From Paramoeba atlantica (lineage: Eukaryota > Discosea), in the NCBI GenBank assembly GCA_977017575.1, contig CDRNVI010000018.1, positions 62,001-126,000 on the forward strand: a DNA stretch of 64,000 nucleotides. Direction: 5' to 3'. The position numbers and the translations under genes were made by a program. Below the pieces are notes generated by a model that did no database searches, was not told the origin of the DNA, and worked only from the letters and a program-made list of their open reading frames with translations. Each line of letters begins with the position of its first letter. The stretch's first letter is position 1. Below are positions 18,796 to 29,120 of this stretch, in pieces.

Positions 18796-21522
18796 CTACA
18801 TGACATCTGCTTTATCCGAGTCTACCGTGCAGAGTCTACTATAAGGATCGGCCGGATTTTCGCTCGAACAAATATACTGTGCCTGAACGGCGACACCTTT
18901 ACGCTTTAAGAAATCTAACAACCGGCGTAGCTCAGAAGTTATACCGTCTGAACGTGACATTTTTCTATTTATCGCAGCAACGCACGAAGTATTGTCAACA
19001 TACAGGTCGACGCATGTATCCGAGTTGAAATGATGACCATATTTTTGAAAGGCCAAGCGAACAGCCCGCGCTTCCGCGCGGTTAACTTCATACTCGAAAT
19101 CAGGGGGCCATTGAGATCCAGTGCACAACATTTGTCCGTAATCCAGATATAAAACTGCCCCCCAACCCTTCGAGGAGGCGTCTGTACATAAAATGTGCCG
19201 ATGCGGAACTGTTTCCGGATGCGGAAGCGGAACCACCGGCGATCGATATAAAAGGGTATCGCGCCACTCAGTTAGCGCAACCCGTACTGGCGTTGGCAAG
19301 GGCACTATTTGATCGAGCAGTTCGGGTTCTCGATTTAACCTATTGATTCTCCGGTGCACAATTTTTAACTCCAGATGATATTGAGGTAGATTCACACCCA
19401 TGACACCTGAGGCAAAAACCAGACGTCCGACACCAGCCTCTAACGATGAATACGTAGCACCAATAAATTCATCATGCTCTAATCTGCGGGTCAATTTTGG
19501 TCCCAGTGATACCTTCCCCTCACGATGGTGATATGTTATACCGTTGAATGTGTACCGCTGCTCAGGTGGAAGACCATGATCCTTAAACAAGGCATTCACC
19601 CGCTCCGCTCTATCGTCCACGAATCGCGCAAAGTCGTTTGTGATCTTGTCATTCCCTGCAAATCGAATTCCATCGATATAAGTATCGAGGCCTCCATGAA
19701 AAAACGCCATTTTGTTCTCACAATATTCTCTATCTCCAGCCAGCGTTGCAGTTAATGCGTGCATCAGCTCCGGTGCACACCGGTGGCCCATCGGCATCAC
19801 CGTCATCTCATACAGGTCCCCCATTTTATTCACGAAACGAAATTTTTGACGGCATGATAACGGAATTGCGACCTGCCAAAATCCGCACGCAAGATCACGC
19901 TTCACCGCACTCTGTTCCTTCGCGCGGTGTAGATAGAAAGCTGCGCGTCTCACAGGAACATATGGCACGTAACTCTCCTTAATCCGCTCATTATCCTCCT
20001 GTGTCCATGCAATAAAACGTCTTCTCTCGGAGCCATCATCGGCCGGTTCAACAACAGTGAAAGGGATTACCCAATCCATCGTGGGGCGACTACTCTCCTG
20101 TTCTGCATCCACACGCGAAACGAAACCCGCGTCGACCAACTCCTTTACATCTCCCTCCGGCAAGAAAGATCGATATGTGGGAACCCGAGATGCCACCCCT
20201 GGTAAAGATAACAACGTATTCCACGTCTCATCGAATCGACCTCCCGCAGTCTCATTCATCATATTCCTGAGGGCTTGCACTTCAATGCGTGGAATACCTT
20301 TTTTCACATGCAATGGGATGGAAAAATCTTTTGGGAGCGCTACTTTCGAAGTGCGTCGTGTACGTGTGATCGTATGCCGAACTTTCTCGTGAGGAATGTC
20401 CTCCAAAAACTTGCGAAAAACGAAATCAGCGTCTACATTATGTTTAACCGGCTTGTCGCGTTCTGCGTACCCAGCGCTAGCGCCGTCGTAACGGGGTCTG
20501 CATTGTATCTTAGGAGTGACTCCAGCGACTGATGCTTCGCTAACCGCTGTACTTCCTCGAGGCTCGTACCCCCCTTTGCGACCTCGGCGAACAACTGAGT
20601 TATCGCCCCCCTCTTGGCAGAGTGCGTCCCGAATCCTTCCCCCAAAATGCGCCTTATTTGGCGATCCGCTTCGGATACCGTTGTTCGAGACATTGGCTGG
20701 TACCCCCCAAGTCTGGAAATATAGTTCGCCAGCCGGCTCGTTCCCGGACCTTCCACTACCGTATACATTGACGGGCGGTAAGGATTGAAGCGAGACGTTT
20801 TTGTGTGGCGCCCCCACCAAATCACTATCCTGGTAGGCGATATCTCGTGAAACTTGTCTCGGGTCAACATTGCCGTCTCTGACCACCGACTTGCTGCCTT
20901 CCAACAAAGTAGCAAGGTATGTCTTTCGCTGTCCGGTAGATGGAGCCACAGTTGATTTAGATCGGTCAGAGTCAATGGGGTCATCTGGCGTAGCGGCTCC
21001 GTCGCCCCCTCGGCCATCAATGATTTTACGTAGAAGCGCAGAGGATTCACCACTTGCCCTGCCAGGTTGAGAATTGATGCAAGGCTGCGTGCGTACGTTA
21101 ACTTTGCTTGGATTCGAATTGGCAAACTTGCGATAAATGCGACCGCGTGAATTGGGGTGACCTCTATTCCCCTCCACTGACAAAACATTGTCAGTCTTTC
21201 CCACAAGCGAGCCCTCGCTTGCCACGTTGTTGTGCTCCACATCTCTCCCATGGCATCCAATGCGTTTCGTATTTCCGGTGTCAGTGTGGACACCCCCATT
21301 AACAATTTCACCAATTTGAAGCGTGCTGGACACGCCTGCTGTAGACTCAAAGTTCCGCTGTAAATACTCTCGGATTGCACGCACCTCCCGCTTAAGTTCT
21401 GAACATCCTTCACAACCAAATTGCATTCCACTCTCCTCCGCTTCGGGGCTTGCGTAAAAAGGCTTGTTTGTTTTCGTTTGAATGTAATTATAGTACTGGC
21501 CGTTTGGGTGGGGTTTAGTCAT
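18796..21522 (-). CDS. DIRS-1 reverse transcriptase-RNase H frame (908 aa)
   Basis: DIRS-type polymerase. The catalytic half (about residues 380-908) has the DIRS RT blocks LACGFWQVAIPL, MPMGHRCAPELMHAL and DTYIDGIRFAG. The RNase H follows: CTDASSKGWGAVLYLD, NRAEARAVRLAF, DLYVDNTSC and ENPADPYSRL. The first third runs opposite in frame to the recombinase gene and has little recognisable character of its own. The element looks whole. Confidence 0.88.
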   Translation of the reverse strand: MTKPHPNGQYYNYIQTKTNKPFYASPEAEESGMQFGCEGCSELKREVRAIREYLQRNFESTAGVSSTLQIGEIVNGGVHTDTGNTKRIGCHGRDVEHNNVASEGSLVGKTDNVLSVEGNRGHPNSRGRIYRKFANSNPSKVNVRTQPCINSQPGRASGESSALLRKIIDGRGGDGAATPDDPIDSDRSKSTVAPSTGQRKTYLATLLEGSKSVVRDGNVDPRQVSRDIAYQDSDLVGAPHKNVSLQSLPPVNVYGSGRSGNEPAGELYFQTWGVPANVSNNGIRSGSPNKAHFGGRIRDALCQEGGDNSVVRRGRKGGYEPRGSTAVSEASVAGVTPKIQCRPRYDGASAGYAERDKPVKHNVDADFVFRKFLEDIPHEKVRHTITRTRRTSKVALPKDFSIPLHVKKGIPRIEVQALRNMMNETAGGRFDETWNTLLSLPGVASRVPTYRSFLPEGDVKELVDAGFVSRVDAEQESSRPTMDWVIPFTVVEPADDGSERRRFIAWTQEDNERIKESYVPYVPVRRAAFYLHRAKEQSAVKRDLACGFWQVAIPLSCRQKFRFVNKMGDLYEMTVMPMGHRCAPELMHALTATLAGDREYCENKMAFFHGGLDTYIDGIRFAGNDKITNDFARFVDDRAERVNALFKDHGLPPEQRYTFNGITYHHREGKVSLGPKLTRRLEHDEFIGATYSSLEAGVGRLVFASGVMGVNLPQYHLELKIVHRRINRLNREPELLDQIVPLPTPVRVALTEWRDTLLYRSPVVPLPHPETVPHRHILCTDASSKGWGAVLYLDYGQMLCTGSQWPPDFEYEVNRAEARAVRLAFQKYGHHFNSDTCVDLYVDNTSCVAAINRKMSRSDGITSELRRLLDFLKRKGVAVQAQYICSSENPADPYSRLCTVDSDKADVM
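20433..21431 (-). CDS. DIRS-1 tyrosine recombinase (332 aa)
   Basis: Its blocks fit the lambda-integrase-like fold with the R-HxxR-H-Y set: CWKAASRWSE, GRHTKTSRFNPYRPSMYT, GFGTHSAKRGAITQLF, LAKHQSLESLLRYN. It lies almost entirely inside the N-terminal third of the RT frame but in another frame. The family is known to use overlapping frames. It would integrate a circular DNA intermediate, which explains the missing target-site duplication. Confidence 0.9.
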   Translation of the reverse strand: MECNLVVKDVQNLSGRCVQSESIYSGTLSLQQACPARFKLVKLLMGVSTLTPEIRNALDAMGEMWSTTTWQARARLWERLTMFCQWRGIEVTPIHAVAFIASLPIRIQAKLTYARSLASILNLAGQVVNPLRFYVKSLMAEGATEPLRQMTPLTLTDLNQLWLHLPDSERHTLLLCWKAASRWSETAMLTRDKFHEISPTRIVIWWGRHTKTSRFNPYRPSMYTVVEGPGTSRLANYISRLGGYQPMSRTTVSEADRQIRRILGEGFGTHSAKRGAITQLFAEVAKGGTSLEEVQRLAKHQSLESLLRYNADPVTTALALGTQNATSRLNIM

Positions 21523-22646
21523 AAACTCTTGCTGCCTGCGGCAGGGCCAGCCACCCGCGAGCGAAAATCCTGATTAAAGCGCTTGGGACAATTGCGCCAG
21601 ATATGTTCTGGTGACCGGCAACCGAAACACAACAAATTTCGTCGCTGAAGAGGTCCGGTCTGACGAAAAGGTACTGGATTTGGGCGTGAAACTTGCGTTC
21701 CTGAAGTAGAAAACGATTGGACTCGGGCGTACAGTTTTTGTCGTTCGACTAACTGATCGCTCACATGATGATAAAATTTGTCCTCTGGGCGTACATCTTT
21801 CTCCATTTTCTGGTGGACGAGATCAACGTCAACTCGGCGCGCCCGCCAGTAAGCATCCCGAAGGGTTTGAATTATTCCGCGTCCCATCTCGAGATAGACG
21901 CCTTGGTTCCAATTTGGTATCAACCGAGCAAAAACAATCCACTTGCAAAAAATCGAATTGAACACACGTTCCTGCTGCTTAACGAAGCTCCGATCATAAT
22001 AAAATCGGTTACCATGCAAACCAAATTCCGGGGCCTCTCTCAGCTCGCGAATCAAATCTCTGGTACGGAATCCGTCGTCGTCTAACGCATTAATCCACGG
22101 TTCAAAGGTTATCGGTTCATAAGGGTTCAATGCGTTGGGGTCAAGGAGCCTGGGCCTGCCCTCCTGTGGGGCCTCCGGAAGCGTCAAGGAGGGTCCCTCA
22201 ATCTGTCTCCCCCCTGCCATTTCTTGGGCGCTACTTGGCAGTTCCCCAGACGACCCCACTGGCTCAGAAATAGGGACTTGCGAATTAGCAACTGATGACG
22301 GCACCTCGCGATCCTCAATAATGTTAATCTCAAAATAGTCCAAATCCGGGTGAGGAAAGGGGTACTCCTTAGACGGCTTATCTTCCCACACCCCCCATAA
22401 GTCAAGACCTTCCTTGCGCAACTTGCCCATCAACGTTTGTCGAGCAACATTACGATCATCCTTGCGACGGAAAGATGCCTGCACCTGCACCGAGGGTTTC
22501 ACAAATAATCGCTCTCTGGCCACCGTACAAACGAGACTTAATTCCTGCTGCGTGAGCGGCTCGGTAGGCACGAGCGACTCAGCAGTAGGGGAAGAACTAC
22601 GCGACGACCGTAAAGCTCGAGTTGAAGGAGCGTCAACCACGGTCAT
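21519..22646 (-). CDS. DIRS-1 Gag-like protein (375 aa)
   Basis: It is the first frame of the element, directly after the B2 repeat. The N-terminus is serine-rich. The middle shares YEPITFEPWINALDDDGFRT and the RDLIRELREAPEFGL block with the other DIRS Gags. A CCHC zinc knuckle lies near the end (CFGCRSPEHIWRNCP). Confidence 0.85.
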   Translation of the reverse strand: MTVVDAPSTRALRSSRSSSPTAESLVPTEPLTQQELSLVCTVARERLFVKPSVQVQASFRRKDDRNVARQTLMGKLRKEGLDLWGVWEDKPSKEYPFPHPDLDYFEINIIEDREVPSSVANSQVPISEPVGSSGELPSSAQEMAGGRQIEGPSLTLPEAPQEGRPRLLDPNALNPYEPITFEPWINALDDDGFRTRDLIRELREAPEFGLHGNRFYYDRSFVKQQERVFNSIFCKWIVFARLIPNWNQGVYLEMGRGIIQTLRDAYWRARRVDVDLVHQKMEKDVRPEDKFYHHVSDQLVERQKLYARVQSFSTSGTQVSRPNPVPFRQTGPLQRRNLLCFGCRSPEHIWRNCPKRFNQDFRSRVAGPAAGSKSL

Positions 22647-22649
22647 TAG

Positions 22650-22872
22650 AAACTTTAACTGTCGCGAATTAACAAAGGAAATAAAGTCTTGAATTTATAA
22701 TCACCATAGCAAACGTCATATTCGTCTGTATACACATGGGGTTACATCTGGGGGGTGTATATCAAATCAGTTGAATTCTTACAGCAGGTACAATGCCCCT
22801 CGGCCATCACACAATAGATAAACTGGTATAACGTAAATAATTTATTCGCCCAATTCTCTCCGTAAACTATGA
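22650..22872. repeat. DIRS-1 terminal repeat B2
   Basis: It matches B1 (9602-9852) from AAACTTTAACTGTCGCG to the terminus CGTAAACTATGA, with very few differences. APE-1 resumes at 22873. Confidence 0.9.
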
Positions 22873-23010
22873 GCACCTCCGAATTTCTGATGTGGCATAT
22901 GCAGATGACGTAGTTCTCTTCGCTTCTTCTAGGTCTGAACTCTCCGAAATGCTAGAAAACCTGTACAAGTATGCAAAGAGGGCAAACCTTCAGGTAAATC
23001 TGGGCAAAAA
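22873..23010 (+). pseudogene. APE-1 LINE, RT catalytic box
   Basis: It encodes HLRISDVAYADDVVLFASS with the YADD catalytic motif at 22898-22909, then EMLENLYKYAKRANLQVNLG. It continues the frame that stops at 9390. It is interrupted at 23011 by the inverted-repeat DNA element and resumes at 24389. Confidence 0.9.
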
Positions 23011-24382
23011 GGCTAGGGGGGACCTTCGATGAGTACTCACCGTAAGTTGTAGACTTTCGATGAGTCTCACGGAAAGTTGTAGACTTTCGATGAGTACTCA
23101 TCGAAGGTGTTTTTGACTTTTTCAATTTTTCGTATTTTATCAATTTTTTGCGAAGGGCCAACTGTGAGCGTAGCCCTGGGACATAATAATATTTTTTGGC
23201 GACCCGTGCGCTCCAGCGTGCGGGTCGCGCACTGAGAACCTGTGTCTACCCCTGCTTGGGGGTACGTTCGTTGATTTCTCAACGAAAATCCGGATTTTCG
23301 TTGAGTACTCAACGAACGTACCCTGTGACCGTAAAAAATCTGCAGGTCCTTAGAGGGAGGAGGAAGAAAGGCCCAACTGCGAGCGAAGCCCACGCCTGCA
23401 AGCAAGGCCCAACTGTGAGCGAAGCCCACTACTGGTGGCAAAAGCCCCCGTTTGCGAGCAAGGCCCAACTGTTCGTTAACTTCGTTAACTTAACTTAAAG
23501 TTCGTTTAACTTATCGTGAAAGATTATTGTACGTGTGCTTCTCTCTAGATTCGTGGGAAGCAATTTGCGAAGCCCAACTACCTTGATAACAAATTTTAGT
23601 ACCCATTCGTGGGAAGCAATTGGCGAAACCCAACTACCTTGATAACAAATTTTAGTACCCATTTTGGCCGCGCGGGGGCCCCCGCGTGAGCGGGGGTGCG
23701 CGCGGCCGCGAAACGGCGAGGGCCCGCGTGAGCGGGCCTGAGCCGTACCCCGCGTAGGATTCCCCTGTGTGTCGTTAGTGGGAAGCAATTTGCGAAGCTC
23801 ACTGAATTTCGTAGTTTTCGCTACGCAGGCGTTGTCAACGTATGTAGCGAAGTGTAGGATACTGAACGCACGGAAAAAGAAAATCAAAAAAAATTCTTAG
23901 GTGTTCCACAAAAGTCCTTGACTTATGCAAAAGTCCGTGACTTCCACCGTAAATTTCCATTCGTTGAGAACTAAACGAACGTACCCCCAACCCGTCTACC
24001 TACCCCTTCCGCAGGATTGTCCAGAGGCAAGGCCCAACTGTGAGCGTAGCCCACTTCTGGAGGCAAAAGCCCCTGTTTGCAAGCAAGGCCCAACTGTGAG
24101 CGTAGCCCTGGGACATAATAATATTTTTTGTCGACCCGTGCTCTCCAGCAGCTGAGAACCTGTGTCTACCCCTTTCGCAGGATTGCGAATTTGTTTTCCA
24201 CAAATGCTCCAGTTTGTTTGCCGCAAACGCTTCGGTTAGTAATAAAAAAAGCTCGAAAATCGCTATTAGAGTCGCTCAAAAACGCTTCGATGAGTACTCA
24301 TCGAAAGTTGTAGACTTTCGATGAGACTCACGGAAAGTTGTAGACTTTCGATGAGTACTCATCGAAGGTCCCCCCTACCCGA
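23011..24382. mobile_element. Non-autonomous DNA transposon with palindromic inverted ends
   Basis: The ends mirror each other: the left has TAGGGGGGACCTTCGATGAG and the right has its complement, each followed by more copies of the palindrome TCGATGAGTACTCATCGA and by GTTGTAGACTTTCG units. CAAAAA stands on both sides (23005-23010 and 24383-24388). Removing the element with one copy restores the APE-1 frame LGKNKTAWMVLGK. No transposase is encoded. The interior has direct repeats (AAGGCCCAACTGTGAGCG and relatives), a nested palindrome at about 23262-23325, a tandem pair of about 60 bp at 23550-23660 and a GC-rich hairpin near 23665-23705. Confidence 0.88.
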
Positions 24383-24388
24383 CAAAAA

Positions 24389-24911
24389 CAAGACCGCATG
24401 GATGGTTCTAGGAAAAATTGATGACATGACAGCTCCCCTTCTAGTCCCAAGTGTTGGAGAAATCCCCCGAGTATACAAATATAAATATCTTGGAAGTACA
24501 CAAGAGAATGAAAATCGTCATGTAGCCCCACAAGAACGCATTCTTCTAGGATGGGCCACAATGCATAAACTTCATGCGATATGGAACTCACCCATTCAAG
24601 TCGCAAGTCGGTTAAAAATATTTCGAACACTTGTTATGCCTGTTATTAATTACAACTGCGGCACGTGGAATATTTCATCGAATCAAATGAGCGAATTGGA
24701 CGTACAAGTCAGCAAAATGCGAAGATGGGTATGCGGAGTAGGGAAAAGATGGAAAACGGGAAAGTGCATTCGTCTTGAATCTCTTTATCAAGATGACTTG
24801 AAACTCAGCACAACATCAAAAATACAACGTGCTCAACTTATTGGCCATCTTGTTCGACATGAATCGCCGTTTAGCCTAGCCATTCTGTGGCGCGTGCAAG
24901 ACAAATCATCA
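24389..24911 (+). pseudogene. APE-1 LINE, RT thumb and connection
   Basis: It encodes NKTAWMVLGKIDD, YKYLGSTQENENRH, RILLGWATMHKLHAIW, MPVINYNCGTW and LVRHESPF. It matches APE-3 (GKTKTAWMAFGKV ... YRHLGHLQD) block for block. It is cut at 24912 by a solo DIRS repeat; the codons continue at 25388. Confidence 0.9.
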
Positions 24912-25387
24912 GAATTGCTCATCATCCGATGGTAGAAAGGTAACAAAAATAAACTCTCAAAACTTAACAAGCATACACTTTCTATAAAGCTCACACTACT
25001 GTTCGAAACCAAGAATCCATATTCAAACACTATAATTAACTCATAAACAAGACGTCATAACTATAACCAAAGAAAACAAAGTAACCTTCCCATCACACAA
25101 CTTCTCACCTCTCAGCTTGCGAACGGGTCACGCGGGGAGTGGTTTGGGGGTTGGTGGGTGGGGAAACTTTAATCGCGAATAAATCAAACAGACGCTAAAT
25201 GAATCAAAATCTCAAATTCAATGTCAAATATATATCATCACTATATCATCTTTCGCCACTATATCATATTATATTTCGGGGACAATAATTCGGGGGGAGA
25301 TTTGTTTCGGGGGGAAAACCCCCGGTAGGGGGCATCCTGAATAATCACGTCCCATCTCCTTTGATCAATTCTTATCGTAAACTTTAA
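24912..25387. repeat. Solo DIRS terminal repeat (A-B)
   Basis: It begins GAATTGCTCATCAT and ends ATCGTAAACTTTAA. It has CTTGCGAACGGG, the G-rich tract after GCGGGGA, and a CCCCC/GGGGG hairpin near 25315-25330. The APE-1 frame continues exactly across it, with no target-site duplication. It belongs to a family different from DIRS-1. Confidence 0.88.
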
Positions 25388-26272
25388 TATCCTTCGATCT
25401 CTGAATTATGCGCAAAAGATTTAAATCTTTCAATAGAAGAAGTCATACATTCGTCTCGGGACCGCGCCTTATGGAGGTCAAGCGTTGATCGACTACGAAA
25501 TCGGATCGAACCACGCCCTGATTATGTACCCATCGAAGCAAAATCATGGGAAAAACGAGCAATGGTTGCACGAAAAGAGAGTCAATATAAATCACTACAA
25601 TTCGTCGAAGAAGGCGCATTGCCATTCCCAAATATTTCTCCAGCCGTACACATGTATACTGATGGCTCTCTTAAAACAACGAAATCGAAAGTTACTTCTG
25701 GATGCGGAATCGTGTGGTGGGGGGATGGTATTGAGAAGTCCTTAATGGGAGTACGACCTCCAACGGATATTGAGCTCACCATAACTGCGGTAGAGCTCTA
25801 TGCCGTATATGAGGCACTGAATCTTGCGGCACATTATGGGCAGGACATTGTATTACACACAGACTCAAAATACGTATGGGAATTCTTCCACATTATAAGG
25901 CATCGATTTTGCATAGTTGGGTTTCAATTATTCCAGAGCGCACAACTACTCAAGGAGATACAACTTTTGTGTTCTAAGATCGAGCGTGAAAATGCGAATA
26001 CGCACAGCAACCAAAAAGCACGAAAAACTGATGGAAAGAGGAGTACGAATACATATTCACCAGGATTAGCAGAGGTAACTTTAGCAAGAAAGCATCCACA
26101 AAGAAAGCGAGCTAATTGTGAAGAGGGGTGCAAGAGAACTCGAAAGGGGGGGAGCTCTTCTTCTAAAACGTGATTTTGGAAGCCCAAAAGTTGAATGGAG
26201 TAACAAAAGAAAGGGTCTTAACAAAAGAAAAAAACGATGGTCTAGGAACGTTATCTAACAATACAGAAAAAA
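25388..26272 (+). pseudogene. APE-1 LINE, RNase H and 3' end
   Basis: It encodes a cellular-type RNase H: VHMYTDGSLK (first Asp), ITAVELYAVYEALN (Glu) and VLHTDSKYVWEFF (second Asp). After about 25900 the frame no longer follows the RNase H end seen in APE-3, so this copy is damaged there. An A-run at about 26262-26271 is taken as the poly(A) tail. Confidence 0.82.
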
Positions 26273-26534
26273 AAAACGAGCAAAATACATTTTTTTACTT
26301 CGTCATCTGACTATGAGGGAACCAAAATTACTCTTTCAAGTTTACATCAATCAATCAATCAAAACTTTCAGCTGTGTAGGTCTACGAATTGATAGAACCT
26401 AGCCATGCGGCCTTTGGTAGGCTGTCGCGTAATTGCGTGACAATCGTGTACGCATTCAGCTTTTCAATCTCTAGTTGAAAAGCCTCTACTACTTCTTTCA
26501 CATTCAGATTTGCTCTCTTCGCTAAAGCTGTTAT
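26273..26534 (-). pseudogene. RLE LINE 3' fragment, RLE-4-like C-terminus
   Basis: On the minus strand 26380-26530 encodes a relative of the last residues of RLE-4 (here FQLEIEKLNAYTIVTQLRD; RLE-4 has FQLEIEKMSAYTVVSQLRE). At its 3' side is a short ATCA-type tandem (26347-26361) instead of poly(A). The stretch 26310-26345 resembles the RLE-3 3' UTR. Confidence 0.65.
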
Positions 26535-27058
26535 GGAGTATCATTTTATTTATTTTGTTTATATTCCTCAGGCAAACACTCTTTCTTTTCAGGAGAATCC
26601 ACTCCAGTCTCTACAGGTGGCGAGGTACCCTTTTTGGAGAGAGGACCACCTTCTGCAATCTTGAAGTAATCCCGTCTCTTCCCTAATGGCTTAGGTATTT
26701 GGCCACAGTGTTTCCGAGGACGATTCATGGTTTGGACGGTTTCTGAGCTAACCCTTTGAGCTTCTGAGGCACTTGTCGCAGTCTTTCTCCTCTTTATTTC
26801 TGAGGCTGGGACTATTTTTCTCGACCCTGCAAGCGCCAAGGTGTCTGCCTTCTCATTGTAAATGTTCCCGTTGTGGGATTTCACTTTGCACACGTAACAC
26901 CTTTTATCCATCGATTGGAGCGTTCGAATTTCCCGATCCAATTTATCAAGGATACCCCCATTCGGTAGATTGTTATACCCAATGATTCGCCGTCGTAGAC
27001 GAGTATGATGGGAAATCAACGGACCCTTTCTTCTGCCATAAACTTCGTAAAATAAGGT
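26535..27058 (-). pseudogene. APE-3 LINE, end of RNase H and C-terminal tail
   Basis: It continues the RNase H interrupted at 31513: YGRRKGPL, then CKVKSHNGNIYNEKADTLAL, which carries the last active-site Asp, followed by a basic, lysine-rich tail ending at 26546. The 3' UTR is very short or missing. Confidence 0.85.
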
Positions 27059-27479
27059 AAACAAAGAAATCAATATTTCCCATGTATAAATAGAAGATTT
27101 ATCCCGCTATACCCATTTCCTTTGTAATCAATAAAATATACTAAGTATCACAAGTATCACAAAATAGAGCTCTTTAACCTAGCAAACATTCCCTGTAACT
27201 TACGAACGGGCGTTATGCCCACCACGTCGCGAACCAACCCGTTCGCACGTCACCACGCACACCAAGTCTCGTTACACACCTCCACTCTCCTCGCACCCTT
27301 CACTCCCTCACTCTCCCTCCCATCCCCTCACGACAACCCAACGCAACTAACCACAGTACAGCACCCTTTCACTCGTCAAACACGTGTCCTCGCCGTACAC
27401 GTGTGCATGAATAACTAAAGAACGTATATATAGTAGTTTTTTTTTTTTTTGGGTAAAAACTATTTTCGGCAACAATCAG

Positions 27480-29110
27480 TCAGTGGCGGCTGACCAATTG
27501 TTGTAGATTATGAAATTTTGTATGGCTATCTAAACGACTCACGGGATCTGCTGGATTGTCTTCGGACCGTATGTATCGCGCTTTGATGCAAATCCCTTGA
27601 TTCTGATTCATCAGTAAAACTTTCTTCAGTTCGCTAGCGATATTATCGGAATTCGCCATACGTTTATTAATGGCGCCCTGACAAGACGTGTTATCTATGT
27701 ATAAGTCAATACACGTCCCCTTCTCAAAGTGATGTTTGAAGTCCTTCAAAGCATTGGTTACGGCCATGGCCTCGGCATGATTTACCTCATATTTAAATTC
27801 TTTGGGCCAAGAGTCACCTGTAATCTGTACCCCCCCGTCATCGAGATATAGCACTGCTCCCCACCCTTTGCTCGATGCGTCGGTATATAGGCGGTGCGTA
27901 TGGGGCGCGACGTCTGGGTGCGGAGGTGGTTCAATGGGTATATTCTTTAGCACTTCGTCCCGCCAATCGGCTAGGATGCATCTCGTCGGTTTAGGAAGAG
28001 GTACCGGCTTATCCGCTAGGTGAAGATTTCGGTTTAACACATTAATACGGCGCCTCGCAATTTTGAGCGTAAAATGAAAACGCGGAATAACATACCCAAG
28101 GACTGCTGAGGCGTAGAGGAGACGCCCCACCGCCGTCTCCAATTGGGCGTACGTAATAGTGTTAAATCGATCACGACGTAACTTCAGTAGTACTCGAGGT
28201 CCCAGGCTGACCTTGTGCACTATATGATCGTAGTTTACGCCATTAAACACATACTCCAGTTCCGGGGGTGAGCCATGCTCCTTAAAGGCTCCATTAGCTT
28301 CTCTACAGCGGGAATCAATCCGCTTGGCATATCCAATGGCTTCCTCTTTGCTCGCTGTGTAGCGAATCCCGTCGATATATATATCAACACTGCTCTTTGC
28401 AAAACTCGCTTCCGGTTTACACACTCCCGGGTCACCGGCCAGCACGGACGTGATAGTATGCATCACTTCCGGGGCACATCTATGCCCCATGGGCATAACT
28501 TTCATCTGATAGAGATTTCCTTGGGAATCACGAAACCGAAACTTCGCGCGCGCGCTCTGGGACCGGGACCTGATAGAAACCACATTTGAGATCTCTTTTC
28601 ACCCCGACCTCCATTTCCACGCGATGAAGGTATTTCGCCGGATGGAGCAGCGGCACGAGCGGATCATATTCCTTCAGGCGTTCATTGTCATCCTTAGTCC
28701 ATGAAATAAAACGTCGTCTGGATTTCCCTGATTCGTCAGCTTCCACCACCGTAAAGGGTACGAGGTACTGTATAGTCGGTATGTCGCGGGCCATTTGATC
28801 CGAAACTCGTTGAATAACATTCGCTGTGATCAGTTCGTTGATGTCCTTCGTAAGAAGATTCCCTTTAATGGATGGTTCAGGCTGTGGTGGTACTTTGGTG
28901 CAAAACATTTTATTCATAATGCGCTCTAGTCGGCTTCGCGTGTCATTCCTCATCCAAGACTTAACTTTATCCAGTTCCATAGTAGGAATTCCCGTCTTAA
29001 CGTGTAAGGGGTGATGCATGTCCTGCGCCTTAGCTAAGCGCGAAGTTCTCCTTGCACAAATAATGCTATACCGCTTAACATGTGGGACCTGCTCGAGGCA
29101 CCTATCTACA
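27480..29110 (-). pseudogene. DIRS-2 RT-RNase H region
   Basis: Recognisable blocks are LKCGFYQVPVPE, MPMGHRCAPEVMHTI, DIYIDGIRYTA, YTDASSKGWGAVLYLDDG, NHAEAMAVTNAL, DLYIDNTSCQGAIN and EDNPADPVSRLD. It is a fossil region, about one break in all. Confidence 0.82.
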
Positions 29111-29120
29111 TCAGCTTGTG

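Larger units (their letters stand above)
9391..22872 (-). mobile_element. DIRS-1, DIRS-type tyrosine-recombinase retroelement holding two LINEs
   Basis: Read on the minus strand the order is B2, Gag, recombinase overlapping the reverse transcriptase frame, RT-RNase H, a non-coding region with two R2-like LINEs, then A2-B1-A1. These are split direct repeats as in PAT/Ngaro-like DIRS elements. The insertion into APE-1 is exact: the host LINE codons continue from 9390 to 22873 with no target-site duplication, as expected for a tyrosine recombinase. The two A copies differ at about one position, and the B copies at about two positions plus a 2-bp length change, so the element is young. Its own coding frames look whole. 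Confidence 0.92.

Noticed and set aside
22952-24226. Small frames within the inverted-repeat element as a transposase
   Set aside because: They are short, repeat-derived, and have no catalytic motif or continuity.
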